From contig NZ_CP034036.1 in the NCBI RefSeq assembly GCF_005484965.1, positions 2,790,001 to 2,854,000 on the forward strand: DNA of 64,000 nt. The letters run 5' to 3'. A program made the translations under genes and the position numbers. Origin of the DNA: Brenneria nigrifluens DSM 30175 = ATCC 13028 (GTDB lineage Bacteria > Pseudomonadota > Gammaproteobacteria > Enterobacterales > Enterobacteriaceae). The notes below the pieces were generated by a model. That model was not told the origin of the DNA. It did not search any database and was given only the letters and a program-made list of their open reading frames with translations. Positions 53,296 through 61,809 of this stretch are shown in pieces (positions within the stretch are counted from its first letter, which is position 1; each line of letters begins with the position of its first letter).

Positions 53296-53880
53296 ATGGT
53301 CACATCTCAACCGATCCTGAGATATATCTGGCGGGCGTTGCCTGCCGTCGCGATAGCGATAACGCTTTCCGCATGTGGTAGTAACAGTGCATCCAACAAT
53401 CAGAACGCGCAAACTGAGATGCATGCAGTCAATGATAAAGACGGTCTTTTACTGCAAGCCTCTCAGGATGAATTTGAAGCATTGGTGCGTAATGTGGATA
53501 TCAAATCCAAATTGCTTAACCAATATGCCAGTTGGAAAGGCGTTCGCTACCGTTTAGGCGGCGACAGCAAACGCGGCATCGATTGTTCCGCATTCGTGCA
53601 GCGTACTTTCCGCGATCAATTCGGCATGGACTTACCGCGTTCAACCTCCGAACAGCAAGCAATCGGTCAGAAAGTGCAACCTGCCAAGCTGCGTCCCGGC
53701 GATCTGGTGCTGTTTCGCGCCGGTTCAACCGGTCGCCACGTCGGCATCTATGTCGGCAACGGACAGTTTGTTCATGCCTCCACCAGCAGCGGCGTAATGA
53801 TCTCCAATATGGATGACAGCTATTGGAAAAAGCGTTACCGGGAAGCCCGGCGCGTGCTGAGTAAAGGAACCAACAGCTAA
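53296..53880 (+). CDS. mepS: Murein DD-endopeptidase MepS (Spr)
   Basis: MepS is an outer-membrane lipoprotein that cuts D-Ala-mDAP cross-links so that new murein strands can be inserted. The lipobox is LSAC, with lipidated Cys27. The NlpC/P60 domain has the catalytic Cys97 (GIDCSAF), His148 (GRHVGIY) and His160 (FVHAST). It has 194 residues (E. coli 188). It is followed by two intrinsic terminators in tandem. Confidence 0.96.
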   Translation: MVTSQPILRYIWRALPAVAIAITLSACGSNSASNNQNAQTEMHAVNDKDGLLLQASQDEFEALVRNVDIKSKLLNQYASWKGVRYRLGGDSKRGIDCSAFVQRTFRDQFGMDLPRSTSEQQAIGQKVQPAKLRPGDLVLFRAGSTGRHVGIYVGNGQFVHASTSSGVMISNMDDSYWKKRYREARRVLSKGTNS

Positions 53881-53926
53881 CCGATTTTTATCCCTGATGT
53901 ACCTGAGATGCCAAACGAGACAGTAA

Positions 53927-53956
53927 ACGCCGCTTAGCAATAAGCGGCGTTTTTTT
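53927..53956 (+). terminator. mepS terminator 1
   Basis: A perfect 10-bp stem ACGCCGCTTA / TAAGCGGCGT with a GCAA tetraloop is followed by T7, 46 bp after the mepS stop. Confidence 0.93.
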
Positions 53957-53959
53957 ATT

Positions 53960-53980
53960 CGTCGCAAGCGACGTTTTTTT
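53960..53980 (+). terminator. mepS terminator 2 (tandem)
   Basis: The short stem CGTCGC-AA-GCGACG followed by T7 lies immediately after the first terminator. The 2-nt loop is tight, so the effective stem is five pairs or fewer. It is probably a back-up terminator. Confidence 0.7.
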
Positions 53981-54036
53981 AGTTAAAATTTCCCAAACAA
54001 TTTCTTACAGTGGTTGCAACTTGCAAGGCAGTGATT

Positions 54037-54141
54037 ATGGTAGGTTTATTACAGTCATTCATGGTAAAAAGGGAAAAACCCGGTTTACGGGAGGTAATGT
54101 CTGTTATATCAACAACTTTATATCGCCAAAAACCGCTATAG
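54037..54141 (+). CDS. Candidate 34-residue ORF upstream of yejA
   Basis: The frame reads MVGLLQSFMVKREKPGLREV and continues to 34 residues. AAGG lies 8 nt upstream. It is short and I recognise no relative. It may be a yejA leader peptide or chance. Confidence 0.2.
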   Translation: MVGLLQSFMVKREKPGLREVMSVISTTLYRQKPL

Positions 54142-54205
54142 AAAATCATGCCTGAACGCAGGCATCCGATAAACCCTTGTTGGTCCGCAGGAGATTACCG
54201 TCAAG

Positions 54206-56014
54206 ATGTTGAAACGCGTCGTTACCGCCGTATTGCTTTGCGCCCTGCCCCTGGGGCTGCATGCCGAAACGATCGAACACAGCACGTCTTTCGCTATTTT
54301 GGGGGAAGCTAAATACGGCGCGGACTTTCGCCATTTTGACTACGTCAACCCCGATGCGCCGAAAGGCGGCGCTATTACGCTCAGCACGCTCGGCACCTTT
54401 GACAACTTTAACCGCTATGCTTTACGCGGCGTGGCGGCGACCCGCACCGAGCGGCTCTACGACTCCCTGTTCGTGACCTCCGACGATGAGCCCGGCAGCT
54501 ATTATCCGTTAGTCGCCCAATCCACCCGCCATGACGCTGATTTTCACTGGATAGAAGTCGACCTCAACCCCAGCGCGCGCTTTCATGACGGTACGCCGAT
54601 TACCGCGGCCGATGTCGCTTTCACCTACAATATGTTTATGACGCAGGGCGTTCCCCAGTTTCGCATCTACTTTAAAGGCGTGACGGCCAAAGCCGTGGCG
54701 CCGCTGACGGTGCGCTTTGATTTCCCCGTCCCCGATAAAAACCACATGTTCAGCCTGCTTTCGCTGCCGATCATGCCGGAAAAGTTCTGGAAAAATCATA
54801 AGCTAAGCGATCCGCTGCCCTACCCGCCGCCAGCCAGCGGCCCCTATCGCATTACCGCCTATCGCACCGGGCAATATGTTACCTACTCGCGCGTACAGGA
54901 TTACTGGGGAGCGGACCTGCCGGTAAATAAAGGCCAGTACAACTTCGATAAGATCCGCTACGACTACTATCTGGACGACAACGTCGCCCTGGAGGCCTTT
55001 AAAGCCGGCGCTTTCGATCTGCGTATCGAAGGTTCGCCAAAACATTGGGCGACGCAGTATCACGGCGGTAACTTCAGCCGGGGCTATATCATCAAGCAGG
55101 ATCAGGAGAATGAGTCCGCGCAGGACACACGCTGGCTGGCGTTCAATATCCAGCGCCCGATTTTCAGCGATCGCCGGGTTCGCCAGGCGCTGACGCTGGC
55201 GTTTGATTTTAACTGGATGAACAAGGCGCTGTATTACAGCGCCTATCAGCGTGCCGACAGCTATTTCCAGAATACCATCTATGCTGCGAAAGACGAGCCG
55301 AGCGCGGATGAACTTGTCTGGCTGACACCGTTGAAAGATAAAGTGCCGCCGGAGGTATTCGGCCCGCGCTACCAGCCGCCGTCATCCGACGGCAGCGGCT
55401 ACGACCGGGAAAACTGGCGCAAAGCGTTGGCGCTGCTAAAGGAAGCCGGGTGGGAACTGAAAGATCAGCGTTTGGTTAACCATCAGACCGGAAAGCCGTT
55501 TACCTTTGAACTGCTGCTGCCGAGTGCGGGAAATTCCCAGTATGTGCTGCCTTTCCAGCAAAATCTGAAAAAACTGGGCATTACCATGACGGTGCGCAAT
55601 ATCGACAGCGCCCAGTTTAGCAGCCGCGTGCGCAAGCGCGATTTCGATATGACGGCAACGCTGTACAGCGCCTACATTTACCCCAACACCAATTTACAGA
55701 TGGAATGGCATTCGCAGTATATCGACTCCACCTACAACAGGCCCGGCGTACAGGATGCGGCGATCGATACACTGGTTGAGCAAATCGTCGCCCATCAGGG
55801 ACAGGCTGCCCCCTTGCTGTCGTTAGGGCGGGCGCTGGACCGCGTGCTGACCTGGAATCAGTTTATGATCCCCATGTGGTATTCCAATCATGACCGTTTT
55901 GCCTACTGGAACAAATTCGCCATGCCGGCGGTGCGTCCGGCCTATTCATTAGGTTTCGACGGCTGGTGGTACGATGTTAAACAAGCGGCTACGCTGCCGG
56001 CAGAGCGACGTTAA
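54206..56014 (+). CDS. yejA: Oligopeptide/microcin C binding protein YejA
   Basis: YejA is the periplasmic receptor of the YejABEF importer, which takes up oligopeptides and, in E. coli, the translation inhibitor microcin C. It is a cluster C (SBP_bac_5) protein of 602 residues (E. coli 604), with a signal peptide of about 19 residues (LLCALPLGLHAE). Family segments are HFDYVNPDAPKGG, ATRTERLYDSL, HDGTPITAADVAFTY and LAFNIQRPIFSDRRVRQALT. GGAG lies 12 nt before the ATG, a long spacing. It is first of yejABEF; yejB starts 12 bp later. Confidence 0.96.
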   Translation: MLKRVVTAVLLCALPLGLHAETIEHSTSFAILGEAKYGADFRHFDYVNPDAPKGGAITLSTLGTFDNFNRYALRGVAATRTERLYDSLFVTSDDEPGSYYPLVAQSTRHDADFHWIEVDLNPSARFHDGTPITAADVAFTYNMFMTQGVPQFRIYFKGVTAKAVAPLTVRFDFPVPDKNHMFSLLSLPIMPEKFWKNHKLSDPLPYPPPASGPYRITAYRTGQYVTYSRVQDYWGADLPVNKGQYNFDKIRYDYYLDDNVALEAFKAGAFDLRIEGSPKHWATQYHGGNFSRGYIIKQDQENESAQDTRWLAFNIQRPIFSDRRVRQALTLAFDFNWMNKALYYSAYQRADSYFQNTIYAAKDEPSADELVWLTPLKDKVPPEVFGPRYQPPSSDGSGYDRENWRKALALLKEAGWELKDQRLVNHQTGKPFTFELLLPSAGNSQYVLPFQQNLKKLGITMTVRNIDSAQFSSRVRKRDFDMTATLYSAYIYPNTNLQMEWHSQYIDSTYNRPGVQDAAIDTLVEQIVAHQGQAAPLLSLGRALDRVLTWNQFMIPMWYSNHDRFAYWNKFAMPAVRPAYSLGFDGWWYDVKQAATLPAERR

Positions 56015-56025
56015 GGAGTCACGAC

Positions 56026-57123
56026 GTGGGAACTTACCTGTTACGCCGCCTTTTACTGGTGATCCCGACGCTATGGGCGATTATCACCATTAACTTCTTT
56101 ATCGTGCAAATCGCCCCCGGCGGCCCGGTCGACCAGGCGATTGCCAATATCGAGATGGGGCGCGGCGGCGGTTATACCGCCAGCGGCGGCCTTGACGCCG
56201 GCATGGCCCGTTCCGGCAGCGCAGGCGCGCCCAATATCGAGAATACCTATCGCGGCGCCCGCGGGCTGGATCCCGAGGTAATTGAAGAGATCACCAAACG
56301 CTACGGTTTTGATAAGCCCATCCATGAACGCTATTTCAAACTGCTGTGGGATTATGCGCGTTTCGACTTTGGCGACAGCCTGTTTCGCGGCTCTTCGGTG
56401 ATGCAGCTGATCAAAGAGAGTATGCCGGTTTCCATCTCGCTGGGGCTGTGGAGCACGCTGATTATCTATCTGGTTTCCATTCCGCTGGGGATCAAAAAGG
56501 CGGTCAAAAACGACACCTCCTTTGATACCTGGAGCAGTACGCTGATTATTATCGGCTACGCCATTCCCGCATTCCTGTTCGCCATTTTGCTGATTGTCGT
56601 GTTCGCCGGCGGCAGCTATCTGGACTGGTTTCCGCTGCGCGGGCTGGTATCCAGCAATTTCGATACCCTGCCCTGGTACGGCAAAATCACCGATTATCTA
56701 TGGCACATCGCCCTGCCGGTGCTGGCTACGGTGATCGGCGGTTTCGCCACGCTGACCATGTTGACGAAAAACTCCTTTATGGACGAAATCCGCAAACAGT
56801 ATGTGGTGACGGCGCGCGCCAAGGGGCTGGATGAAAAAAGCATTCTCTACCGTCATGTGTTTCGCAACGCTATGCTGCTGGTGATTGCCGGCTTTCCCGC
56901 CACCTTTATCAGCATGTTTTTCACCGGCTCGCTGTTGATCGAAGTGATGTTCTCATTGAACGGACTGGGCCTGTTAGGCTACGACGCCACCCTGCAGCGC
57001 GATTACCCGGTGATGTTCGGCACGCTGTATATTTTTACCCTGATCGGTCTGTTACTGAATATCATCAGCGATCTGACCTATACGCTGGTTGACCCGCGTA
57101 TTGATTTCGAGGGACGCCAATGA
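56026..57123 (+). CDS. yejB: YejABEF importer permease YejB
   Basis: YejB is an inner-membrane permease of the DppB type, 365 residues with six expected helices. The long periplasmic insertion after helix 1 (about residues 38-80) contains a Gly-rich, variable region (RGGGYTASGGLDAG). The EAA-type loop is QYVVTARAKGLDEKSILYRHV. It begins with GTG at 56026, 7 nt after AAGGAG. Its stop overlaps the yejE start (ATGA). Confidence 0.96.
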   Translation: MGTYLLRRLLLVIPTLWAIITINFFIVQIAPGGPVDQAIANIEMGRGGGYTASGGLDAGMARSGSAGAPNIENTYRGARGLDPEVIEEITKRYGFDKPIHERYFKLLWDYARFDFGDSLFRGSSVMQLIKESMPVSISLGLWSTLIIYLVSIPLGIKKAVKNDTSFDTWSSTLIIIGYAIPAFLFAILLIVVFAGGSYLDWFPLRGLVSSNFDTLPWYGKITDYLWHIALPVLATVIGGFATLTMLTKNSFMDEIRKQYVVTARAKGLDEKSILYRHVFRNAMLLVIAGFPATFISMFFTGSLLIEVMFSLNGLGLLGYDATLQRDYPVMFGTLYIFTLIGLLLNIISDLTYTLVDPRIDFEGRQ

Positions 57124-58145
57124 GCCGATTAAGCCCCATTAATCAGGCGCGCTGGGCGCGTTTCAAGAGCAACCGCCGCGGCTACTGGTCGCTGTGGATT
57201 TTTCTGGCGCTGTTTGTGGTCACGCTGTTCTCAGAGCTGATCGCCAATGACAAACCGCTGCTGGTGAAGTACGACGGTAAACTCTATACGCCCTTTATCG
57301 TCAACTACAGCGAAACCACCTTCGGCGGTCAGTTTGACACCCGCGCGGATTTTCGCGATCCCTACATCGCCCAGCGCATCGACAGCCACGGCTGGGCATT
57401 GTGGCCGCTTATCCGCTATAACTATGACAGCATAAACTTCGCTACGACCGTCTCTTTCCCCTCTCCGCCGTCATGGCAAAACCTGCTGGGAACCGACAGC
57501 CAGGGGAAAGACGTCGTTGCCCAGGTCATGTACGGATTCCGTATCTCAATCCTGTTCGGCCTGGCGCTGACGATACTTTCCAGCCTGATCGGCATTACCG
57601 TCGGCGCCACGCAGGGATATTACGGCGGGCGGCTGGACCTCTGGGGCCAGCGCTTTATTGAAGTCTGGTCCGGGATGCCGACCCTGTTTCTGATTATTCT
57701 GCTCTCCAGCGTGATCCAGCCCGATTTCTGGTGGCTGCTGGGCATCACGGTGCTGTTCGGCTGGATGAGTCTGGTGGGGGTGGTGCGGGCCGAGTTCCTG
57801 CGTACCCGCAATTTTGACTATATCCGCGCCGCGCAGGCGATGGGCGTCAGCGATCGGATGATTATGTACCGCTGTATGCTGCCGAACGCCATGGTCGCCA
57901 CCCTGACCTACCTGCCGTTTATTCTGTGCGGATCGATCACCACCCTGACCTCGCTGGACTTTCTGGGATTTGGTTTACCGATGGGATCGCCCTCGTTAGG
58001 CACGTTATTGCTGGAGGGGAAAAACAACCTGCAGGCGCCATGGCTGGGCATTACCGTATTTATGGCGCTGTCCGTGGTGCTGTCTTTACTTATTTTTATC
58101 GGCGAAGCGGTGCGCGACGCCTTCGACCCCAGTAAGGCGTATTGA
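57120..58145 (+). CDS. yejE: YejABEF importer permease YejE
   Basis: YejE is the DppC-type permease partner of YejB, 341 residues. The N-terminal cytoplasmic segment and helix 1 (WSLWIFLALFVVTLFSELIA) are followed by a large periplasmic region and five further helices. The coupling loop is NFDYIRAAQAMGVSDRMIMY. It is translationally coupled to yejB by a 4-bp overlap and is 1 bp from yejF. Confidence 0.96.
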   Translation: MSRLSPINQARWARFKSNRRGYWSLWIFLALFVVTLFSELIANDKPLLVKYDGKLYTPFIVNYSETTFGGQFDTRADFRDPYIAQRIDSHGWALWPLIRYNYDSINFATTVSFPSPPSWQNLLGTDSQGKDVVAQVMYGFRISILFGLALTILSSLIGITVGATQGYYGGRLDLWGQRFIEVWSGMPTLFLIILLSSVIQPDFWWLLGITVLFGWMSLVGVVRAEFLRTRNFDYIRAAQAMGVSDRMIMYRCMLPNAMVATLTYLPFILCGSITTLTSLDFLGFGLPMGSPSLGTLLLEGKNNLQAPWLGITVFMALSVVLSLLIFIGEAVRDAFDPSKAY

Positions 58146-58146
58146 T

Positions 58147-59739
58147 ATGTCTACCTCACCGTTACTACAGATTAAGGATCTCAGCATCGCCTTTCGCAAC
58201 GGAGAGAACGAACAGCGCGTCGTAGATGGGGTCTCGCTTAGCGTAAACGCCGGCGAAACGCTGGCGCTGGTCGGCGAGTCCGGTTCAGGCAAGAGCGTGA
58301 CCGCCCTTTCCATCCTGCGCCTGTTGCCGTCGCCCCCCGTCGTCTATCAGCAGGGGGATATCCTGTTCGCCGGTCAGTCACTATTGCATGCGGATGAGAA
58401 AACGCTGCGCCGCATCCGCGGCGATCGTATCGCCATGATCTTTCAGGAACCGATGGTGTCGCTCAATCCGTTGCAAAGCATCGAAAAACAGCTCGTCGAG
58501 GTTTTAGCGCTGCATCGGGGCATGCATAATGAGGCGGCGCGCGGCGAGGCGCTTTCCTGTCTGGATCGCGTGGGCATCCGGCAGGCGAAAAGCCGGCTGA
58601 AGGATTTCCCTCATCAGCTTTCCGGCGGAGAGCGCCAGCGCGTGATGATTGCGATGGCGCTGCTGACCCAGCCCGACCTGCTGATCGCCGATGAGCCCAC
58701 CACGGCGCTGGACGTTACCGTACAGGCGCAGATACTGACGTTGCTGAACGAGTTGAAACAGGAGCTGGGCATGAGCTTGCTGTTTATCACCCACAATCTG
58801 CATATTGTCCGCCGGCTGGCGGACAATGTCGCGGTGATGAAATCCGGCCAATGCGTTGAACGCAACACCTGCGACGGCTTATTCAGCGCGCCGCAACACG
58901 CCTATACCCGCCAGTTGTTGGATGCCGACCCCGCCGGCGAACCTTTGCCGCTCGTCGGCGATGCGCACCCCATTCTGCGCGTCGAGCAGTTGCGGGTTTC
59001 TTTCCCCATCAAACGCGGACTGCTGCGGCGCACCGTCGATGAAAAACGGGTGGTCGACAATATCAGCTTCAGCCTGCGCCGCGGAGAAAGCATCGGGCTG
59101 GTGGGCGAATCAGGTTCGGGTAAAAGCACCACCGGGCTGGCGCTGCTGCGTCTGCTGAATTCAAGCGGCGAAATCTGGTTCGATAACCAGCCGCTGCACG
59201 GCTTGACCCGCAAGCAGATGCTGCCTTTCCGGCGGCGGATCCAGGTGGTGTTCCAGGATCCCAACTCCGCCTTGAACCCGCGGCTGAACGCCGAGCAGAT
59301 TATTGCCGAAGGGCTGACCGTCCATCAGAAACTGAGCGAGGAGCAGCGGCAACAGCGGGTGATTGAAGCCATGCGGGAAGTCGGGCTGGATCCGGCCACA
59401 CGCCACCGTTACCCCGCCGAGTTTTCCGGCGGACAGCGCCAGCGTATCGCCATTGCCCGGGCGCTTATTCTGCAACCGGAACTGCTTATTCTGGATGAAC
59501 CGACGTCATCGCTGGACAGAACTGTGCAGGCGCAGATTCTGGCGTTGCTGAAATCGCTGCAGCAAAAGCACCGGCTGGCATACCTGTTTATCAGTCACGA
59601 TCTACAGGTGGTGCGGGCGCTGTGTCATCAGGTTATTGTGCTAAAACAAGGCGAAGTGGTGGAGCAAGGAGAGTGCCGGCAGGTATTCGCGCATCCGGCG
59701 CAAGACTATACGCGGGAACTGCTGCAACTGTCGTCTTAA
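58147..59739 (+). CDS. yejF: YejABEF importer ATPase YejF
   Basis: YejF is a fused pair of DppD/DppF-type ABC ATPases in one 530-residue chain. Half 1 has Walker A GESGSGKSV (about residue 42), signature LSGGERQRV and Walker B LIADEPT. Half 2 has GESGSGKST (about 321), signature FSGGQRQRI, Walker B LILDEPTSSLD and H-loop ISHDL. An oligopeptide-transporter C-terminal segment ends each half. It is the last gene of yejABEF and convergent with yejG. Confidence 0.96.
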   Translation: MSTSPLLQIKDLSIAFRNGENEQRVVDGVSLSVNAGETLALVGESGSGKSVTALSILRLLPSPPVVYQQGDILFAGQSLLHADEKTLRRIRGDRIAMIFQEPMVSLNPLQSIEKQLVEVLALHRGMHNEAARGEALSCLDRVGIRQAKSRLKDFPHQLSGGERQRVMIAMALLTQPDLLIADEPTTALDVTVQAQILTLLNELKQELGMSLLFITHNLHIVRRLADNVAVMKSGQCVERNTCDGLFSAPQHAYTRQLLDADPAGEPLPLVGDAHPILRVEQLRVSFPIKRGLLRRTVDEKRVVDNISFSLRRGESIGLVGESGSGKSTTGLALLRLLNSSGEIWFDNQPLHGLTRKQMLPFRRRIQVVFQDPNSALNPRLNAEQIIAEGLTVHQKLSEEQRQQRVIEAMREVGLDPATRHRYPAEFSGGQRQRIAIARALILQPELLILDEPTSSLDRTVQAQILALLKSLQQKHRLAYLFISHDLQVVRALCHQVIVLKQGEVVEQGECRQVFAHPAQDYTRELLQLSS

Positions 59740-59781
59740 AAGCGGCCGAACGTTAGGTCGTTCCAAATTCCTACGCGTAAA

Positions 59782-59818
59782 AGAGCGGCAAGATCAGCTT
59801 GACTGATGTTGCCGCTCT
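59782..59818 (-). terminator. Hairpin terminator between yejF and yejG
   Basis: The arms AGAGCGGCAA / TTGCCGCTCT extend inward as ATCAG / CTGAT around a 5-nt loop, with one G-G mismatch. On the minus strand TTTTACG follows, so it terminates yejG. The base of the stem touches the yejG stop codon. Plus-strand sequence after it is CAAAAC, so termination of yejF is less certain. Confidence 0.8.
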
Positions 59819-60162
59819 CAAAACGGATACTGCGCCGACACCGGCTCCGCAATCGCCACGCCGACATTTTTCAAGCGACACATGGCGGTGCTTTCATCAT
59901 TACGGTGTAAAAACAGGCAAGGCTCACCTTCCCATTCCAGCACAACGCACTCAACCTGGATTTCCTCCAGCGACTGACGCAGTTGGTGCATGATTTTCCA
60001 TGCCACATCGCCATCATGGCTCAATAACTTGAGACCAATCAGATTATTGTCTTCTTCTCTGCCGCTCAGCGGAATCGGTTCGACTTTTACACCGGCAAAA
60101 CCCGATAGCCAGCGATAACTTAGCGGCAAACGATGCACTACCGAAAGTTGGACATTAGCCAC
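59818..60162 (-). CDS. yejG: YejG family protein
   Basis: This is a small conserved enteric protein of unknown function, 114 residues, exactly the E. coli length. Conserved parts are QLSVVHRLPLSYRWLSGFAG (residues 4-23), KVEPIPLSG, LKLLSHDGD and CRLKNVGVAIAEP. There is no signal peptide or membrane segment. It keeps its E. coli place after yejF in convergent orientation. Confidence 0.93.
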   Translation of the reverse strand: MANVQLSVVHRLPLSYRWLSGFAGVKVEPIPLSGREEDNNLIGLKLLSHDGDVAWKIMHQLRQSLEEIQVECVVLEWEGEPCLFLHRNDESTAMCRLKNVGVAIAEPVSAQYPF

Positions 60163-60518
60163 TACTGTTTTTCCTCAGGTTAAGTTTTACTGCAATTTTA
60201 CAATACAATAACATATTTATCATGGCAGCCTGACCGCCGCCTCTTTTTTTACCACTTTCCCAATCTAAAAAAGCAACGCACTCAGAACAAATAAGCATCA
60301 ACAGCCGTTGGTATAGGTTACTACAACGTTAATTAATGCTTGGGAGATCACAAATCACCATTCTTTTTCGGGCTATATGTAACTCTTTTCGTGTAGCATC
60401 TCAACCTTTTTAGCGCCGAATGTTTACTTTTAAGTCATATATTTTACATATACAGAACATTTGCAGCTAAGAAAAGCGCTGACGCCCGATAGATATTGGA
60501 TCGCCCAAGGGAATAAAT
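60163..60518. other. AT-rich gap upstream of yejG
   Basis: In E. coli, bcr lies between yejG and rsuA; here only a few hundred AT-rich bases remain and no trace of a Bcr-type efflux protein is visible. The sequence should contain the yejG promoter. I could not pick out a convincing regulatory site. Confidence 0.5.
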
Positions 60519-60626
60519 ATGGTAGAAAAACCAGGCCGCCCGACGACAGGCCACCGCCCGCCGTCAGGGAAATCGGAGTGCGCCGGGACTGCCGGCGTAA
60601 AGGTAAAGCAGGAAGGAACTACCTGA
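60519..60626 (+). CDS. Candidate 35-residue ORF antiparallel to the rsuA end
   Basis: The frame reads MVEKPGRPTTGHRPPSGKSE and continues to 35 residues. AAGGGA lies 7 nt before the ATG. It overlaps the rsuA 3' end by 8 bp on the opposite strand. Composition is basic and Pro/Gly-rich. No relative is known to me, so it may be chance. Confidence 0.22.
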   Translation: MVEKPGRPTTGHRPPSGKSECAGTAGVKVKQEGTT

Positions 60627-61314
60627 TGGCGGTGATCTCCTGACCGCTCAGCGCCCGGTATTCGCCGGGTTGCAACGCACTGTCCAGGATGATATCGCCG
60701 ATGCGTTCGCGGTGTAACTGCACCACGCGGTTCCCCACCGCGGCAAACATTCTTTTCACCTGATGATAACGCCCTTCGCTGATGGTCAGACGCACCTGAT
60801 AATCCGTTATCTTTTCCAGCGTCGCGGGCTTGGTCACATGCTTCTCGCCATGCAGTTGCACCCCGGCCGCAAACTGCGCTGGGGTGTCGTCGCTTAACGG
60901 CTGCTCCAGCGTCACCAGATAGGTCTTCTCGCAGTGATGGCGGGGCGAGGTGATACGATGCGACCACTGCCCGTCGTCGGTCAGCAGCACCAGCCCGGTG
61001 GTATCGATATCCAGACGTCCCGCCGCATGCAGCTTGTACGCGACGGGGACATCCATAAAATAAAGAATGGTCGGATGATCGGGATCGTCCGTCGAGCAGA
61101 CGTAGCCCTGCGGTTTATTCAGCATAAAATAACGCGGTCCGCACTGCTGCGCCAACGGATTGCCGTCGAACGCCACCTGATGCTCGGGAAGCAATTTAAA
61201 AGCACCGTTTTTCACCACGTCCCCATCAACGGTGACCCGCTGCGCGCGCAGCTCGCGCGCCACCAGCGAACGGCTGATTTCCAACTGCTGGGATAAAAAT
61301 TTGTCCAATCGCAT
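60619..61314 (-). CDS. rsuA: 16S rRNA pseudouridine-516 synthase RsuA
   Basis: RsuA makes pseudouridine at position 516 of 16S rRNA. The N-terminal S4 RNA-binding domain (MRLDKFLSQQLEISRSL) is followed by the catalytic domain with the conserved GRLDIDTTGLVLLTDDG motif (catalytic Asp about 102). It has 231 residues, the E. coli length. It is divergent from yecH. Confidence 0.96.
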   Translation of the reverse strand: MRLDKFLSQQLEISRSLVARELRAQRVTVDGDVVKNGAFKLLPEHQVAFDGNPLAQQCGPRYFMLNKPQGYVCSTDDPDHPTILYFMDVPVAYKLHAAGRLDIDTTGLVLLTDDGQWSHRITSPRHHCEKTYLVTLEQPLSDDTPAQFAAGVQLHGEKHVTKPATLEKITDYQVRLTISEGRYHQVKRMFAAVGNRVVQLHRERIGDIILDSALQPGEYRALSGQEITAIR

Positions 61315-61566
61315 TAACGACCCACTGCCTGTGTGAAATCATCGCACAGCACACGCCTGAGCGGCGCCTGTACCGATGAATAATGAAAAAAGAGCAACGG
61401 GCGCTCCGCTGCCGGAATGTTCCAGTATAACGGCGCTTGAGCCGAGGTCATAGAATTCAGCGACGCCGATCCCCCTTTGTCATCGTGGTATATCTCACGC
61501 GCGCTATCGCGCCGGACATTATCAACGGGCATAATAAGGATAACTACTTACCTTGAGGGTTGTACC

Positions 61567-61806
61567 ATGTCATCCATTCACGGCCATGAAGTTTTGCAAA
61601 TGATGATCGCCTCCGGCGACTCTTTTACCAATGAACAGCTGATTGCCGCCATTGAAAACCGTTTCGGGAGCGATGCCCGTTTTCATACCTGCTCGGCCAC
61701 CGATCTGACCGCGGCGAAACTGGTACAGTTTCTGGCCGAACGCGGCAAATTTATTCCGCTTGAGGCCGGTTTCACCACCAGCGCCAGTAAAATCTGCCGG
61801 CACTAG
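61567..61806 (+). CDS. yecH: YecH family metal-binding protein (DUF2492)
   Basis: This 79-residue protein matches the YecH/DUF2492 family: HGHEVLQMMIASG near the N-terminus, FHTCSATDLTAAKLVQFL in the middle, and a C-terminal CRH. The His and Cys positions (His5, His7, Cys47, Cys77, His79) suggest metal binding; the function is unknown. GAGGG lies 8 nt before the ATG. In E. coli yecH is elsewhere on the chromosome; here it is 3 bp from radD, implying co-translation. Confidence 0.85.
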   Translation: MSSIHGHEVLQMMIASGDSFTNEQLIAAIENRFGSDARFHTCSATDLTAAKLVQFLAERGKFIPLEAGFTTSASKICRH

Positions 61807-61809
61807 GCA

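Larger units (their letters stand above)
53881..54205. other. Gap between mepS and yejA
   Basis: This 325-bp stretch holds the two mepS terminators, a candidate 34-codon frame (54037-54141) and a leader hairpin ATGCCTG-AACG-CAGGCAT (54148-54165) 41 nt upstream of yejA. Confidence 0.5.
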
